A DNA stretch of 29,676 nucleotides from a virus. Below, piece after piece: positions 1-8,037 of this stretch. The translations under genes were made by a program, and so were the position numbers. The number at the start of each line of letters is the position of its first letter. Position 1 is the stretch's first letter. Under the pieces are notes generated by a model, which was not told the origin of the DNA, made no database searches, and saw only the letters and a list, made by a program, of their open reading frames with translations. The DNA lies in IMG/VR virus record IMGVR_UViG_3300049450_000040, positions 1 to 29,676 of that record; one strand, given 5' to 3'.

Positions 1-1101
1 TCTCATAGAGATGTTTCTGTAAGTCTCTCTGGCCGCAAAGTCCACCCCTTGAGGGATTTCAAGAGGCACCATCACCAGACCAAAAGCGTCTCTAGTGAAT
101 GCGATGTTCTGCACGAACGTCGAGGCTGCGGTCGGTGTGCCGGTGAGGATCGAGACCTTCCCTGAAGCGGTAGAAACTGTCCCGTTGGTAACGTTCTGAT
201 ACGGTCCAGATGTGACCATCGCGGGGGAGATTTGAAGTACGGCAGTAGACGCCGCGCCCGGCTGGGTGGTGGCGGTAATGACGAAGTTCTTCAAAGACCC
301 CGTGGACTGTCTGTTCTGGGGATTGATTGCAAACACCGTACCGAAAGTCACCACTTCTCCGATCTGGAACACGTCGGTCGAATTAAACCCGACAGTGGAG
401 ATCGAAGACCCCGATTGAGAAGCAGGGGCGTTAGAGACTAGAGCGTTGGAAGAGATGTGGATGTACGAAGAGACCGAAGGAATGTTCTGGTCCATATACA
501 CCTCGTAATTCCCTACCGTTGCCAGATAACCCTTTACCAGGGCTTCTTTTGCGGTGGGCATTACGAAACTACCCGTGAGGCTGTTTGAAATCGACCAGTA
601 AGCCGCAGGATTAAACACCATCGTCCTGTTGTCTTGCGGGGCCGCGTTTTCATCCTGCCTCTGACCAACCAGTTGAATCGAGGTCGAGAAGAACGCCGGA
701 GTCGTCCCCGGAGTACCAACAAAGTTGGATACCCCCGAGAAGTTCTGGAGCACGTCGAAGTCGATCTGGTTCGCCATCCCTGCCATAGCGGGTTTCAGGT
801 ATCTCTCTGAGAACTCTTCAACCGTAAGGGTCAAGTCCTGAGAGGTGAACTGAAAGGCTACTTGCTTCTGTTTGTTGATGGTAATCGAGACCGAAGGCTC
901 AGCAATATCCTGAACCTGAAGTCCCGGGCCGTTGGCAACCGTGAAGCGGTTGGGCTTCCGAATGGTGAGAGAATTCCCGATCTTTACGAACTGATTCTCA
1001 AACTTCCGGTTCACCCTGTTCGCCGCAACCAGGTTGTTCTCCAGGATCACCAGGCTTTCTTTGGTGATGATCGATGGAGTAAGTAGTACCTGTTGAGACA
1101 T
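1..1101 (-). CDS. P22-like major capsid (coat) protein, 3' end cut by window edge
   Basis: Reading from the ATG at 1101 the frame stays open for 367 codons to the window edge, so the C-terminus is missing. The product starts MSQQVLLTPSIITKESL and has the layout of the P22 gp5 coat family: an N-terminal segment on an IRKPNRF stretch, a middle DNRTMVFNPAAYW segment, a Ser/Thr-rich inserted beta region around residues 225-320, and a late TRDAFGLVMVPLEIPQG segment matching the 'hpAFALA..pLElP.G' strand of these coats. P22 coat is about 430 residues, so some 50-60 are probably absent. An AAGGAGT ribosome site lies 7 bases before the ATG. It follows the scaffold gene, the normal P22 order. Family assignment is from memory of the fold's signature segments. 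Confidence 0.85.
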   Translation of the reverse strand, partial: MSQQVLLTPSIITKESLVILENNLVAANRVNRKFENQFVKIGNSLTIRKPNRFTVANGPGLQVQDIAEPSVSITINKQKQVAFQFTSQDLTLTVEEFSERYLKPAMAGMANQIDFDVLQNFSGVSNFVGTPGTTPAFFSTSIQLVGQRQDENAAPQDNRTMVFNPAAYWSISNSLTGSFVMPTAKEALVKGYLATVGNYEVYMDQNIPSVSSYIHISSNALVSNAPASQSGSSISTVGFNSTDVFQIGEVVTFGTVFAINPQNRQSTGSLKNFVITATTQPGAASTAVLQISPAMVTSGPYQNVTNGTVSTASGKVSILTGTPTAASTFVQNIAFTRDAFGLVMVPLEIPQGVDFAARETYRNISMR

Positions 1102-1116
1102 TTAAGACTCCTTGGG

Positions 1117-2100
1117 TTAGTGCCTCACCCCAGGTCTCACAGAGTTCAATTCCTTCTTCCTGCGTGCTGCGTACTGCTCCATCGATTCCTCTTCAGGTGA
1201 TGGGGCGGTTTCAGAAGACTTCGAAATCGGCGAGATCGGCTTGGGTGCGGCCGAAACGGGCTTGGGTTTCTCAGGGGCTTGGGTAAGCCTCGCTGTGATG
1301 ATTCCAAGCTCAACTAGCTGTCTCGCAACGTCGGGATTTCCATCAGGTGCTTTGTACGAGGAGATGCGCTCTGCTTCTGCCGGATTCTTCCCGAGATAGT
1401 ACTGAATGTCAGGGCCTTGTTCGGAGTTGAGAATCGCGTAAGCCATAGGGAATGAGACCTGAACCTCGGCAGACTCCGCTACTTCTGCGTAGTCGGGGTA
1501 TTTTGCTCTGGCAGTCTCTACCCGCTTATTGAAGGCGTCTTGCACGGCTTTTTGCTGTGTAAGAACGACCTCCTGTTCGCGCTTCTTGTTCTCTTCGTCA
1601 AGCCTTTGAGCGACCCTCTTGTCGGCGATCCACGCTGACTTGGCGGCAATCCAGTCTTCCACCGCGTTGTCATAAGCATCGGGATCGCCAAAATCGGCAC
1701 TCTTGGGCTTGAGAGGTTCTGTTTCAGTCTTTGCAGGTTTTTCAGCAACGCCTGTTGCTCTTTCCAACGCTGCCAATATCCTGAGTTCTCGGGCTTCTGC
1801 GGCTTCGCGGGCGCGTCTTTCGTCTTCCCGTTGTCGCGTCAGCTCATCGATTCGTTTCTGAACACCTTTCGCGGGCTTCTTAGCCTCTTCAGGGGTCGCG
1901 GATGAATCTTCCGAAAGTTCCTTTGCCGGTTCTGCTGGTGCCGTATCAGCAGCCTTTGGCGTTTCCTTGTCTGCGGCTGGCACATCCTTTACCGGGGATG
2001 CGTCCGGTTGAGTCTCGATAATAGGTACGTCGCTGGTTGCCGAAAGCGCAGGCTCATTCGTGGGCAGCAGGTCCAGCGTGATTCCTTTGACTATTTCCAT
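1117..2100 (-). CDS. Capsid scaffolding protein (putative)
   Basis: This 327-residue acidic protein is poor in hydrophobic segments. Residues 30-75 are a Pro/Ala/Glu-rich disordered stretch, residues about 78-115 and 150-200 are strongly helical and charged (coiled-coil-like, ELTRQREDERRAREAAEARE), and the tail is basic (AARRKKELNSVRPGVRH). Scaffolds of podovirus-like phages have this build, and in P22 a basic C-terminal helix-turn-helix binds the coat protein. Position supports it: it ends 15 bases before the coat gene. A GGAAAG site precedes the ATG at 2100. It would act in the assembling procapsid and leave the mature virion. No enzyme motif is visible. Assigned by composition and position, so moderately sure. 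Confidence 0.65.
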   Translation of the reverse strand: MEIVKGITLDLLPTNEPALSATSDVPIIETQPDASPVKDVPAADKETPKAADTAPAEPAKELSEDSSATPEEAKKPAKGVQKRIDELTRQREDERRAREAAEARELRILAALERATGVAEKPAKTETEPLKPKSADFGDPDAYDNAVEDWIAAKSAWIADKRVAQRLDEENKKREQEVVLTQQKAVQDAFNKRVETARAKYPDYAEVAESAEVQVSFPMAYAILNSEQGPDIQYYLGKNPAEAERISSYKAPDGNPDVARQLVELGIITARLTQAPEKPKPVSAAPKPISPISKSSETAPSPEEESMEQYAARRKKELNSVRPGVRH

Positions 2101-2378
2101 GTATCTTTCCTTCCATCAACTATTTCTGCGAGTTTGTAGCAAGCTCTTACACGAGGAGTTACTTTCCCCGAAGGCCAGAAATGAACTCGCCCTTTAGACA
2201 CCTTGTCCCTATATTTGTAGAGCTGATGCTCCATCCTCAACCATTGGTATGGTTCAAGAAGACGCTCTCTGGCGCATCTGACGAGAACATCGCACAAACC
2301 AACCTTAACGTAATTACACTGGCGCAATGTCTCTCCGATAACCGCCCACGCTTCGGAATCACTCATCAACTGTTTCAT
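2091..2378 (-). CDS. Small virion-region protein, unknown
   Basis: This 95-residue protein (MKQLMSDSEAWAVIGETL) is not recognised. It is mixed alpha/beta in look, with two Cys in the middle (VGLCDVLVRC) and a basic C-terminal half. The start is uncertain: the ATG at 2378 falls 3 bases after the upstream stop, and a TTG at 2384 overlaps that stop; neither has a clear ribosome site, so coupling to the upstream gene is likely. It overlaps the scaffold start by 10 bases. Its place between the fibre-like genes and the scaffold suggests a late-expressed or head-related role, which is only inference. Confidence 0.6.
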   Translation of the reverse strand: MKQLMSDSEAWAVIGETLRQCNYVKVGLCDVLVRCARERLLEPYQWLRMEHQLYKYRDKVSKGRVHFWPSGKVTPRVRACYKLAEIVDGRKDTWK

Positions 2379-2380
2379 AA

Positions 2381-2902
2381 TCAATGCAGCATGAATAGGG
2401 TGGCGACTTCTATTGCTTCTTCCTCTTCCTCGGCTTCGAGCCTTTCGATCTCTCGAACCCTTTGAATCTCGCGTAACCTCTTGCCTTCCTTCACCACAGA
2501 CTTGAGATCGAGGCTTATCTCCTTCGCTATCTCACGAACCACCTCTTTGTCAAGCTTTATCGGTTGTAAGGCTACACTAGGTAAGGTGGTTAGTACACGC
2601 TCACGTACTACCTCTAGTACCTCAGAGCGCGTCTCAGCCTTCAGGGGGGGTAGAGACTTGATGATCCCCAGTTCGATCCTCTTGGCGCGTTCTAGTGCTT
2701 TTAGGCGCTGTTCCTTCTCATCTGGGGGGCAGTATTCGAACCATCTACACCTCTCCCAAGGTGTGAGGGCGGGACCATAGACCTGATTAGAGACTACTGG
2801 CGGGGGCGGGGGAGGAAGAGCGCCCTGGCCGTATCCTAATGTCGTAACCAGACCTATGGTCCCAATCTCAAAACCCATCGTGACTACGGAACCTATGCTC
2901 AT
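2381..2902 (-). CDS. Proline-stretch / charged-helix protein, unknown
   Basis: This 173-residue protein has three parts. Residues 1-28 are glycine-rich and hydrophobic (GFEIGTIGLVTTLGYG). A run of six prolines follows, then a short segment with two Cys (RCRWFEYCPPDEKE). From about residue 65 to the end it is a highly charged helix ending in EAEEEEEAIEV, a likely coiled coil. The ATG at 2902 overlaps the upstream stop as ATGA, so translation is probably coupled to the repeat protein. I do not recognise a family. The hydrophobic head plus polyproline hinge plus coiled coil would suit a membrane- or capsid-anchored rod, but nothing proves this. Confidence 0.6.
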   Translation of the reverse strand: MSIGSVVTMGFEIGTIGLVTTLGYGQGALPPPPPPVVSNQVYGPALTPWERCRWFEYCPPDEKEQRLKALERAKRIELGIIKSLPPLKAETRSEVLEVVRERVLTTLPSVALQPIKLDKEVVREIAKEISLDLKSVVKEGKRLREIQRVREIERLEAEEEEEAIEVATLFMLH

Positions 2903-4368
2903 GCGGTCCTCGAAATCAGGCTGGGTGAAGTGGAGGAGTCATATCCGTAAGTCACCGCACCGGGTAGATGGCTTGTTACGCTATTCAAAGTCCTCGTCGT
3001 CCCAGAGTTCGAGGCTTCGGTGATGTTCGCTACAAGCTCATACAGTAGCTGTGCCGGGGTGCCTGTGGCATTTACCCCACGGTAGGACTCCGCAAGAGCA
3101 GTCGTAAAGTCGGTAGTCGCGTATCCGGTCTTATCCAAGTTTGTAGCTGTAGTGACGTTGACTCCCATCGAGGAGACATTCACTGATCCTGAATATCCTG
3201 TTTTGTCGTTGTTGGTATTGACCGTCACCCCGCCTGAGACTGTAGTTACGTTCGAGAAAGACAACCCCGATAGAACGACCGTGCTTGTAGGGTTCAGGAT
3301 GTTCGACAAGTCCCACCCTGTTGCTACTACACCAGGGCTGGTAGTGACTATCGCCGACCCATTAACCGAGGTGACGTTCACCGCGCCTATAGAGACCGAC
3401 TGACTTGAGATCGAGAGCGAACTGAAAGCAACGGTTGAGTTTGGATTCGCCGTCCTACCAAGATCAAAGACCGTGGCGAAGATTCCGGCTTGAGTCGTCA
3501 CCGCCGCCGTCCCGACAACCGAAGTCACATTAACCCCGGTATTCACAGACGAGACGCCATACCCGGATTTGTCAGCTACAGAAGAGACTCCTACGGCTAT
3601 GGCAAAGGATGACACACCAACCCCAGAGGTCACGTTTGCGGTAATGACTCCGGGGCTTGTGGTGACTATCGCTGATCCGTTCACCGAGGAAACATTGACC
3701 CCCGTATTTACGGAGGAAACCCCGTAACCTGCTTTGTCGTTGTTGGTCGTCAGGAACGTCGCGGTAGTGGCGAGGTTTATAGAAAACCCCGTTAGGGCGA
3801 GCGTGCTTGTCAGGTTTGCAGTCCTCCCCAAATCCCAGGCTACCGCTTGAATCCCCGCCGCCGTTGTGACCGCAGGACTGTTAACCACTGAGGTTACGTT
3901 AACCCCGGTATTAACTGAAGAGACTCCGTACCCAGCTTTATCAGCGACCGTAGAAGCGTTCACAGACCCACTCAGGAAAGTAGATATGGTCTGACTGGAC
4001 ATCGCGGTCTGATTATCAGTCGCCGTGAGTTCAATCAAAATCGGTAGAGGAGCCATCGAAGGGGCGAGACTTAGATGTATCGCCGCTGAACTACCTGATA
4101 AGAAAACCCCGTCAGGAGGACAGAACTGATACCAACCCAAAGCGTTTGTAGAGAGAGCCTGGACAAAAGAGGACACACCGAACGTCCCCAAAGTCCCTGT
4201 GGTACACGTCCCAGAGGACACCGCCGCCATGTTGCTTCTGAACCACGCAAAGGTCACAGAAGAGGCGACGATATTGGCTAACCCCGCCCCGGTAGAGACA
4301 GTGGCGTCGTTCACAAACACTTCAAGTATCTGTGAAGCTGATCCGATTTTCCTTGAGATTAACGGCAT
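2899..4368 (-). CDS. Ig-like head-fibre/decoration protein with DKxGY repeats
   Basis: This is a 489-residue Ser/Thr/Val/Gly-rich protein. Residues 1-115 look like a beta-sandwich domain seen in many phage proteins beside portal genes (a strand, a W-F-R segment, GWYQFCPPDGVFLSG, then AAIHLSLAPSMAPLPILIEL). After it come five DK[AST]GY motifs, three of them in nearly identical units (GYGVSSVNTGVNV), and two NGSAIVTTSPGV units. The 'NNDKTGY' type repeat recurs in phage surface proteins of varied phages. It probably decorates the capsid or forms a fibre, as it lies between portal and coat genes. The ATG at 4368 directly follows the upstream TAA; an AGAGG site lies 10 bases before it. No catalytic motif is seen. 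Confidence 0.65.
   Translation of the reverse strand: MPLISRKIGSASQILEVFVNDATVSTGAGLANIVASSVTFAWFRSNMAAVSSGTCTTGTLGTFGVSSFVQALSTNALGWYQFCPPDGVFLSGSSAAIHLSLAPSMAPLPILIELTATDNQTAMSSQTISTFLSGSVNASTVADKAGYGVSSVNTGVNVTSVVNSPAVTTAAGIQAVAWDLGRTANLTSTLALTGFSINLATTATFLTTNNDKAGYGVSSVNTGVNVSSVNGSAIVTTSPGVITANVTSGVGVSSFAIAVGVSSVADKSGYGVSSVNTGVNVTSVVGTAAVTTQAGIFATVFDLGRTANPNSTVAFSSLSISSQSVSIGAVNVTSVNGSAIVTTSPGVVATGWDLSNILNPTSTVVLSGLSFSNVTTVSGGVTVNTNNDKTGYSGSVNVSSMGVNVTTATNLDKTGYATTDFTTALAESYRGVNATGTPAQLLYELVANITEASNSGTTRTLNSVTSHLPGAVTYGYDSSTSPSLISRTA
3119..3960 (-). repeat. Imperfect coding repeats (DKxGY units)
   Basis: About five units encode DK[AST]GY followed by a Val/Thr/Asn/Ser stretch. The best-conserved copies at about 3530-3575, 3690-3745 and 3895-3945 share most of a 45-base core (gtattnacngangagacnccgtanccngntttgtc in the plus sense, broken by silent changes). 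Third-base drift between copies shows old duplications kept for their protein sequence rather than recent expansion. Confidence 0.7.
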
Positions 4369-5061
4369 TTAGTGAAGCCTCTTCCCAAAGACTCCGGATG
4401 TTCCATCACCCGCCCAGTAGTATTCAATCCTCAACGCAGACCCTCCAGCGGCTGCGGCCTGGATTCTTACCGCCATCTGCATATCGTTCCCGGCAGATAT
4501 AGTCCCGTCATTGAACTGATGAACCCCGGCAGTCCCGGTTGCGTATCCGGCGATATATCCCGGAGAGTTGGTGTTATCGACATTTAACTGACTCGGAGTG
4601 GTCGAGTTCCAGTTTCCATTGGTGACATTGGCTGCAAGTAAGAACGTCGCGTCATTCGCTGTCAGGTTTGCAGGCGTAAGGGTGATGTTTGTAGAGACCG
4701 AGACAGAAGTAACCCTGTCCGCCGCCGCTGAAGGGGTGCTTTGATTGGCTCCTGTGTAGCAAGTGATGATCCCGTTAACATGTCCTGAGGCTGAGTAACC
4801 AAACCTAAAACTCCCATTCCCAGTAGTAGGTGCGGGGACAGCCCAGATCGAAACTAGAACATTCCCCGCCGACCTTGAGCTTGAGACCTGAGCCGGCGTC
4901 CCTCCTAGAGACCACGTAGCAGAAGTAACCGTTATGGTGGCTGAACTTATCGCCACCGCACCTATGATCGTTGGACTCAGACCTCCGCAACTGATCGTTA
5001 CCAGCGAATTAGTAGTCGTCGCCGGAGAGATATTGGCCGAGGCTGAAGAAGCAACGGCCAT
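4369..5061 (-). CDS. Beta-rich decoration-like protein, unknown
   Basis: This 230-residue protein starts MAVASSASANISPATTTNSL. It is almost wholly small residues (Ser, Thr, Ala, Gly, Asn, Val) alternating in beta-strand patterns, with a final RIEYYWAGDGTSGVFGKRLH. There is no signal peptide, so it is not exported by the Sec route. Its start codon shares a base with the portal stop (TAATG), giving tight coupling in the virion operon. Such proteins between portal and scaffold in phages are often capsid decoration or Ig-like surface proteins. I cannot assign a named family. Confidence 0.6.
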   Translation of the reverse strand: MAVASSASANISPATTTNSLVTISCGGLSPTIIGAVAISSATITVTSATWSLGGTPAQVSSSRSAGNVLVSIWAVPAPTTGNGSFRFGYSASGHVNGIITCYTGANQSTPSAAADRVTSVSVSTNITLTPANLTANDATFLLAANVTNGNWNSTTPSQLNVDNTNSPGYIAGYATGTAGVHQFNDGTISAGNDMQMAVRIQAAAAGGSALRIEYYWAGDGTSGVFGKRLH

Positions 5062-7328
5062 TATTGTTCGCTCATCTCCATCTCATAGACCTTTCCACTG
5101 GGCCCTTTCATCTTTCCTGTCCTTTTCTTCGGTTTGGCCTGAGCCTTCAAAGCCTCCCCAACACCTTTGAGTGCTTCGGCGAGTTCCTTATGGTCGGTCG
5201 CCCTAGAAGGCGCGTCTTTCTTCTCTTCCTTGGGTTTCTCTTTGAGAGATTTCTCAAGGTTATTCACCGCTTCAGCAACCTTCTGCATGTCGTTATAGAC
5301 CTTCTCGGAGGTCTGAAGACCTGCTTTTTCAAGATCAGCCACGATCTTCGTCAGTTTCGCCTCAAAGTCGTTCTGTATCTTCTGCCGTTGATTCGTAATC
5401 TCCTGCTGGTGTTGACCCTGTTCGGTCTGTTTCTCACCCAGTAAGTGAAGGGCTTGCTTATGTTGACCTGTTAGTTGTTGGAGTTGTTGGTTCATACCCA
5501 TGAGTAAGGCTTTAGCCTCCGGAGGCCAGTCGTTCATGTTCTTGCCCAAAACGCCCTGTAGTTGAGGCGGGAGCATCGCTGCGAGTCTTGTGGATATTTC
5601 CTCAGCCCCAGGCCAGTCCATGTTCTTCGCTATCAAATCCCCAATGATCGGACCCGACTGAGGGACGGCTTTCATAAAACCCAGCATAGAATCGGCTGCT
5701 TCAGCCCGTTTAGTGGCGTAGGAAGGCCCTATCGTCACCGCAACCGCATAAGTCCCTAGTTTGGGGTTGTAGAGCTTCTCCATCTTCCCCGTTAAGGGGT
5801 TATGTCTATCCTGATGAGGGACGCCTAGGCTGGGGTCGATTCTGACTTGATCTTCTGAATCGTCTTCTCTGAGGATGGTAAGGGATCGTGGGGTGTCGTA
5901 GATTTTGGGGATGATATCGATGAGGATTCTCCCCGTATGCCTGAGAGACCGCGCGAGATTATCGACATAGTGAAAGTTTCCAAGGTCGCCGGTACGCTTG
6001 AGCTCACGTAGAGCTTTCCCTGATTCGTCATAAAGTCTCTCCTGTAGGGTCGCATCAAACCTTATTCCGGTTGTAGCTTGCATATCCTGAGCAGCGGCGA
6101 TCTTCGCCTGTACCACACCAGCAGGAGGCCCGGCGAACTGCTGTCTCTGAGGGGGAGGGGCGGGCTTACCGCTTACAGAACTTGCCTTGTAAAGAAGATA
6201 CGGATACGCCTTGTCGTTGGCTTGTTTCCACCTCTGTTCATGACCTTCAACCTGCCCCTCCTCCATGATGTAGGGAGCTTTGGGCATCAAAGCTACTTGT
6301 TCAGTTTCTGAAGTAACCCAGTAGTTGTACATCCTCTGGGAGTCTTTGGCGTCTCGAATCAAACCAGCCAGGACGACCTTCCCCTCAACGTCAGTCTCAT
6401 CGCCTATGACTTTGACTATGGGTATCCACTTACCCAGCCAGTCGTTCTCCTCCAGAACCTGCTTACCGGACATTTTGCACCACTTGATCTTCTTGACCTG
6501 AACCTCTCTGGTATTTTCAGGCTCTTCAGTTTTTAGACTTTCGTCTAACTCATCCTCCCATCCAGTGTGACCGTTCTTTAGATGAACCAGCTTTCTTGTC
6601 TCGGTCTCGAAGTAGAAATACTCCGCTATCCGAACGTGAGACTGTGTAGTCCAGTTCTTGAACTCATCCCCCATACCCCCCTCTTCGTATTGCATGGGGT
6701 CTTTCCCAGGGAAGGTCGCCTCGAACTCAGCCCTCGGTATTAGGTCTGTGATAAACCCGAACTGAGCGTCTGATCCGTCCGGTTCCTGGAGGTCCGGATC
6801 GAGATAGACCCTAAAGGGGTTACGTATACGCCCGATTCGGATAACTTGATCAAAGCTATCCTCATCTTCATATTCGGTGAGGACTCGCCAATACCCCCAT
6901 CCGTTACTGACGGCGGAGTCAAAGCCTGTGTCATAGGCAACATCAGCATTACTTTGTCGCTCAATCTGGCGTATGAGCCCCTTGAGCATCTTCGCAGTAT
7001 GCGGGTCAGAACGATCTCCCTCCGGGGAGACGTTGATAGCGGGGCGGTTTTGTCTCTGGTCATTGGTAATTTGATGAACAAAGGTCTTCATCTTGTTGAC
7101 AGTCAGACAAGGCCTTTTCTGCGTCGTCCTGTCAGCCTTGATGGCATCGGGCCACTGATCCCCAGACTTGAACTTCAGGTCTTCAACTGCCATCTTCCTG
7201 TTGACCGCTTCAGCAGCTATGCACCTGTCGAACCTCTTCCTGACAAGTCTCAGGAACTCGTCATCATTCCTCGCCTTCTTCTCAGTCTTTGCAGAAGGGG
7301 CGCGGTCGGTTACAGCAGCTTCAGCCAC
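5061..7328 (-). CDS. Portal protein, P22 gp1-like
   Basis: This 755-residue protein (P22 gp1 is 725) carries the family's hallmark N-terminal region: KSGDQWPDAIK, then RPCLTVNKMKTFVHQITND and RPAINVSPEGD, followed by an RNPFRVYLDPDLQEPDGSDA segment. The C-terminal third (from about residue 610) is a long charged helical barrel region rich in Gln and Lys, ending KGPSGKVYEMEMSEQ. Twelve copies would form the ring at the packaging vertex, dock the terminase and pass DNA. The only in-frame start upstream of the conserved region is GTG at 7328, preceded by GGTGA and just downstream of an in-frame stop. It overlaps a 51-codon gene by 19 bases. Family identity is strong. Confidence 0.93.
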   Translation of the reverse strand: MAEAAVTDRAPSAKTEKKARNDDEFLRLVRKRFDRCIAAEAVNRKMAVEDLKFKSGDQWPDAIKADRTTQKRPCLTVNKMKTFVHQITNDQRQNRPAINVSPEGDRSDPHTAKMLKGLIRQIERQSNADVAYDTGFDSAVSNGWGYWRVLTEYEDEDSFDQVIRIGRIRNPFRVYLDPDLQEPDGSDAQFGFITDLIPRAEFEATFPGKDPMQYEEGGMGDEFKNWTTQSHVRIAEYFYFETETRKLVHLKNGHTGWEDELDESLKTEEPENTREVQVKKIKWCKMSGKQVLEENDWLGKWIPIVKVIGDETDVEGKVVLAGLIRDAKDSQRMYNYWVTSETEQVALMPKAPYIMEEGQVEGHEQRWKQANDKAYPYLLYKASSVSGKPAPPPQRQQFAGPPAGVVQAKIAAAQDMQATTGIRFDATLQERLYDESGKALRELKRTGDLGNFHYVDNLARSLRHTGRILIDIIPKIYDTPRSLTILREDDSEDQVRIDPSLGVPHQDRHNPLTGKMEKLYNPKLGTYAVAVTIGPSYATKRAEAADSMLGFMKAVPQSGPIIGDLIAKNMDWPGAEEISTRLAAMLPPQLQGVLGKNMNDWPPEAKALLMGMNQQLQQLTGQHKQALHLLGEKQTEQGQHQQEITNQRQKIQNDFEAKLTKIVADLEKAGLQTSEKVYNDMQKVAEAVNNLEKSLKEKPKEEKKDAPSRATDHKELAEALKGVGEALKAQAKPKKRTGKMKGPSGKVYEMEMSEQ

Positions 7329-7465
7329 GTCTCACCATCTTTTATGTAGATATTCGATAGCTTGCACAAATGCCTCAAAGACCTCAGAAGCTCGATCAGC
7401 CGGTCAGGAGAAACATCCGGCACTTCACGGGCAATCCGGAAAGAGGGATCAAGACTGATCATCAT
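7310..7465 (-). CDS. Tiny gene before portal, unknown
   Basis: This is a 51-residue reading frame (MMISLDPSFRIAREV ... GETWLKLL). It starts at the ATG at 7465 with an AAAGG site 8 bases upstream and ends 19 bases inside the portal gene. The middle is a predicted amphipathic helix (SPDRLIELLRSLRHLCKL). The ribosome site, the overlap into the next gene and the filled gap of about 145 bases between portal and the 74-residue gene support it as real. The function is unknown. Confidence 0.55.
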   Translation of the reverse strand: MMISLDPSFRIAREVPDVSPDRLIELLRSLRHLCKLSNIYIKDGETWLKLL

Positions 7466-7477
7466 GGGTTAAGCCTT

Positions 7478-7702
7478 TCAGACCACATACTCATCAAACT
7501 CGATCTCCCCGGGGGCTAGACCTTTCTGCATCAACTCAATCACCTTTTCCTTGAACTGCTTGCGTCTTTTCACCTGTTCCTTATCTACTGGAGCTTCGGC
7601 AAAGTACGACCCAGTAGAAGTAGTCGCCATGTACGTCACCATCCGCTCATCACGGGTGATGTCGTAGAACTCGAATTCGTTGAACTTAACGATTAACTGC
7701 AT
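7478..7702 (-). CDS. Small virion-operon protein, unknown
   Basis: This 74-residue protein (MQLIVKFNEFEFYDITRDE) begins with a beta-strand-like segment and ends with a Lys-rich helix and an acidic tail (EIEFDEYVV). The ATG at 7702 overlaps the end of the upstream 65-residue gene by 17 bases and has GGACGGAG just upstream. A longer frame starting at 7762 would overlap the upstream gene far more, so I chose 7702. The function is not recognised. It is encoded between terminase and portal, so a head or packaging accessory role is possible. Confidence 0.6.
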   Translation of the reverse strand: MQLIVKFNEFEFYDITRDERMVTYMATTSTGSYFAEAPVDKEQVKRRKQFKEKVIELMQKGLAPGEIEFDEYVV

Positions 7703-7883
7703 ACTCCGTCCACATCTTGTACATGAACTCCGGATACGGGATTGTCGGGCAGTAGGCTTCAAACGACCTCAGAATTGCATAGTGAAGAGCCCAATCCAAT
7801 ATCAACCCATCAGGAATCGCGCTCTTCCCCCAAGGTTTCCCACGGCGAATGCGTTTAGCTATGCGCTCTGTGAGGCATCTCAT
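7686..7883 (-). CDS. Small basic protein, unknown
   Basis: This 65-residue protein starts MRCLTERIAKRIRRGKPWG, a basic head, followed by an aromatic, helix-prone part (LDWALHYAILRSFEAYCP) and a Tyr/Pro-rich end. A GGTGATG segment lies directly before the ATG at 7883, and the stop lies 17 bases inside the next gene. No known motif is seen. Position between large terminase and portal suggests a late gene. Confidence 0.55.
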   Translation of the reverse strand: MRCLTERIAKRIRRGKPWGKSAIPDGLILDWALHYAILRSFEAYCPTIPYPEFMYKMWTEYAVNR

Positions 7884-7965
7884 ACATCACCAAAGGAAAT
7901 GGACCCGCCATAGAATAACCACCGAAAGCCGATAGACCAGTAACCACCGCCTTGAGTCCTGTCAC
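7855..7965 (-). CDS. Possible hydrophobic micropeptide
   Basis: A GTG-started frame of 36 codons (VTGLKAVVTGLSAFGGYS) follows an AAGGGGAGG sequence that abuts the start codon; a second GTG 18 bases on has AAGG at better spacing. It overlaps the next gene by 29 bases. It is the only frame filling the 154-base gap between terminase and the 65-residue gene. Length and start spacing make it weak; the gap may simply be untranslated. Confidence 0.25.
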   Translation of the reverse strand: MTGLKAVVTGLSAFGGYSMAGPFPLVMYEMPHRAHS

Positions 7966-8037
7966 CTCCCCTTGTGATGATGATCTGTGGGATTAACCAG
8001 CATTGCCAGTGAGTCTTCGACCAGTAGGAAACTGTCT

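Noticed and set aside
6846-7349. A 167-codon plus-strand frame opposite the portal gene
   Set aside because: It is antisense to the strongly conserved N-terminal part of the portal, with no ribosome site or domain.
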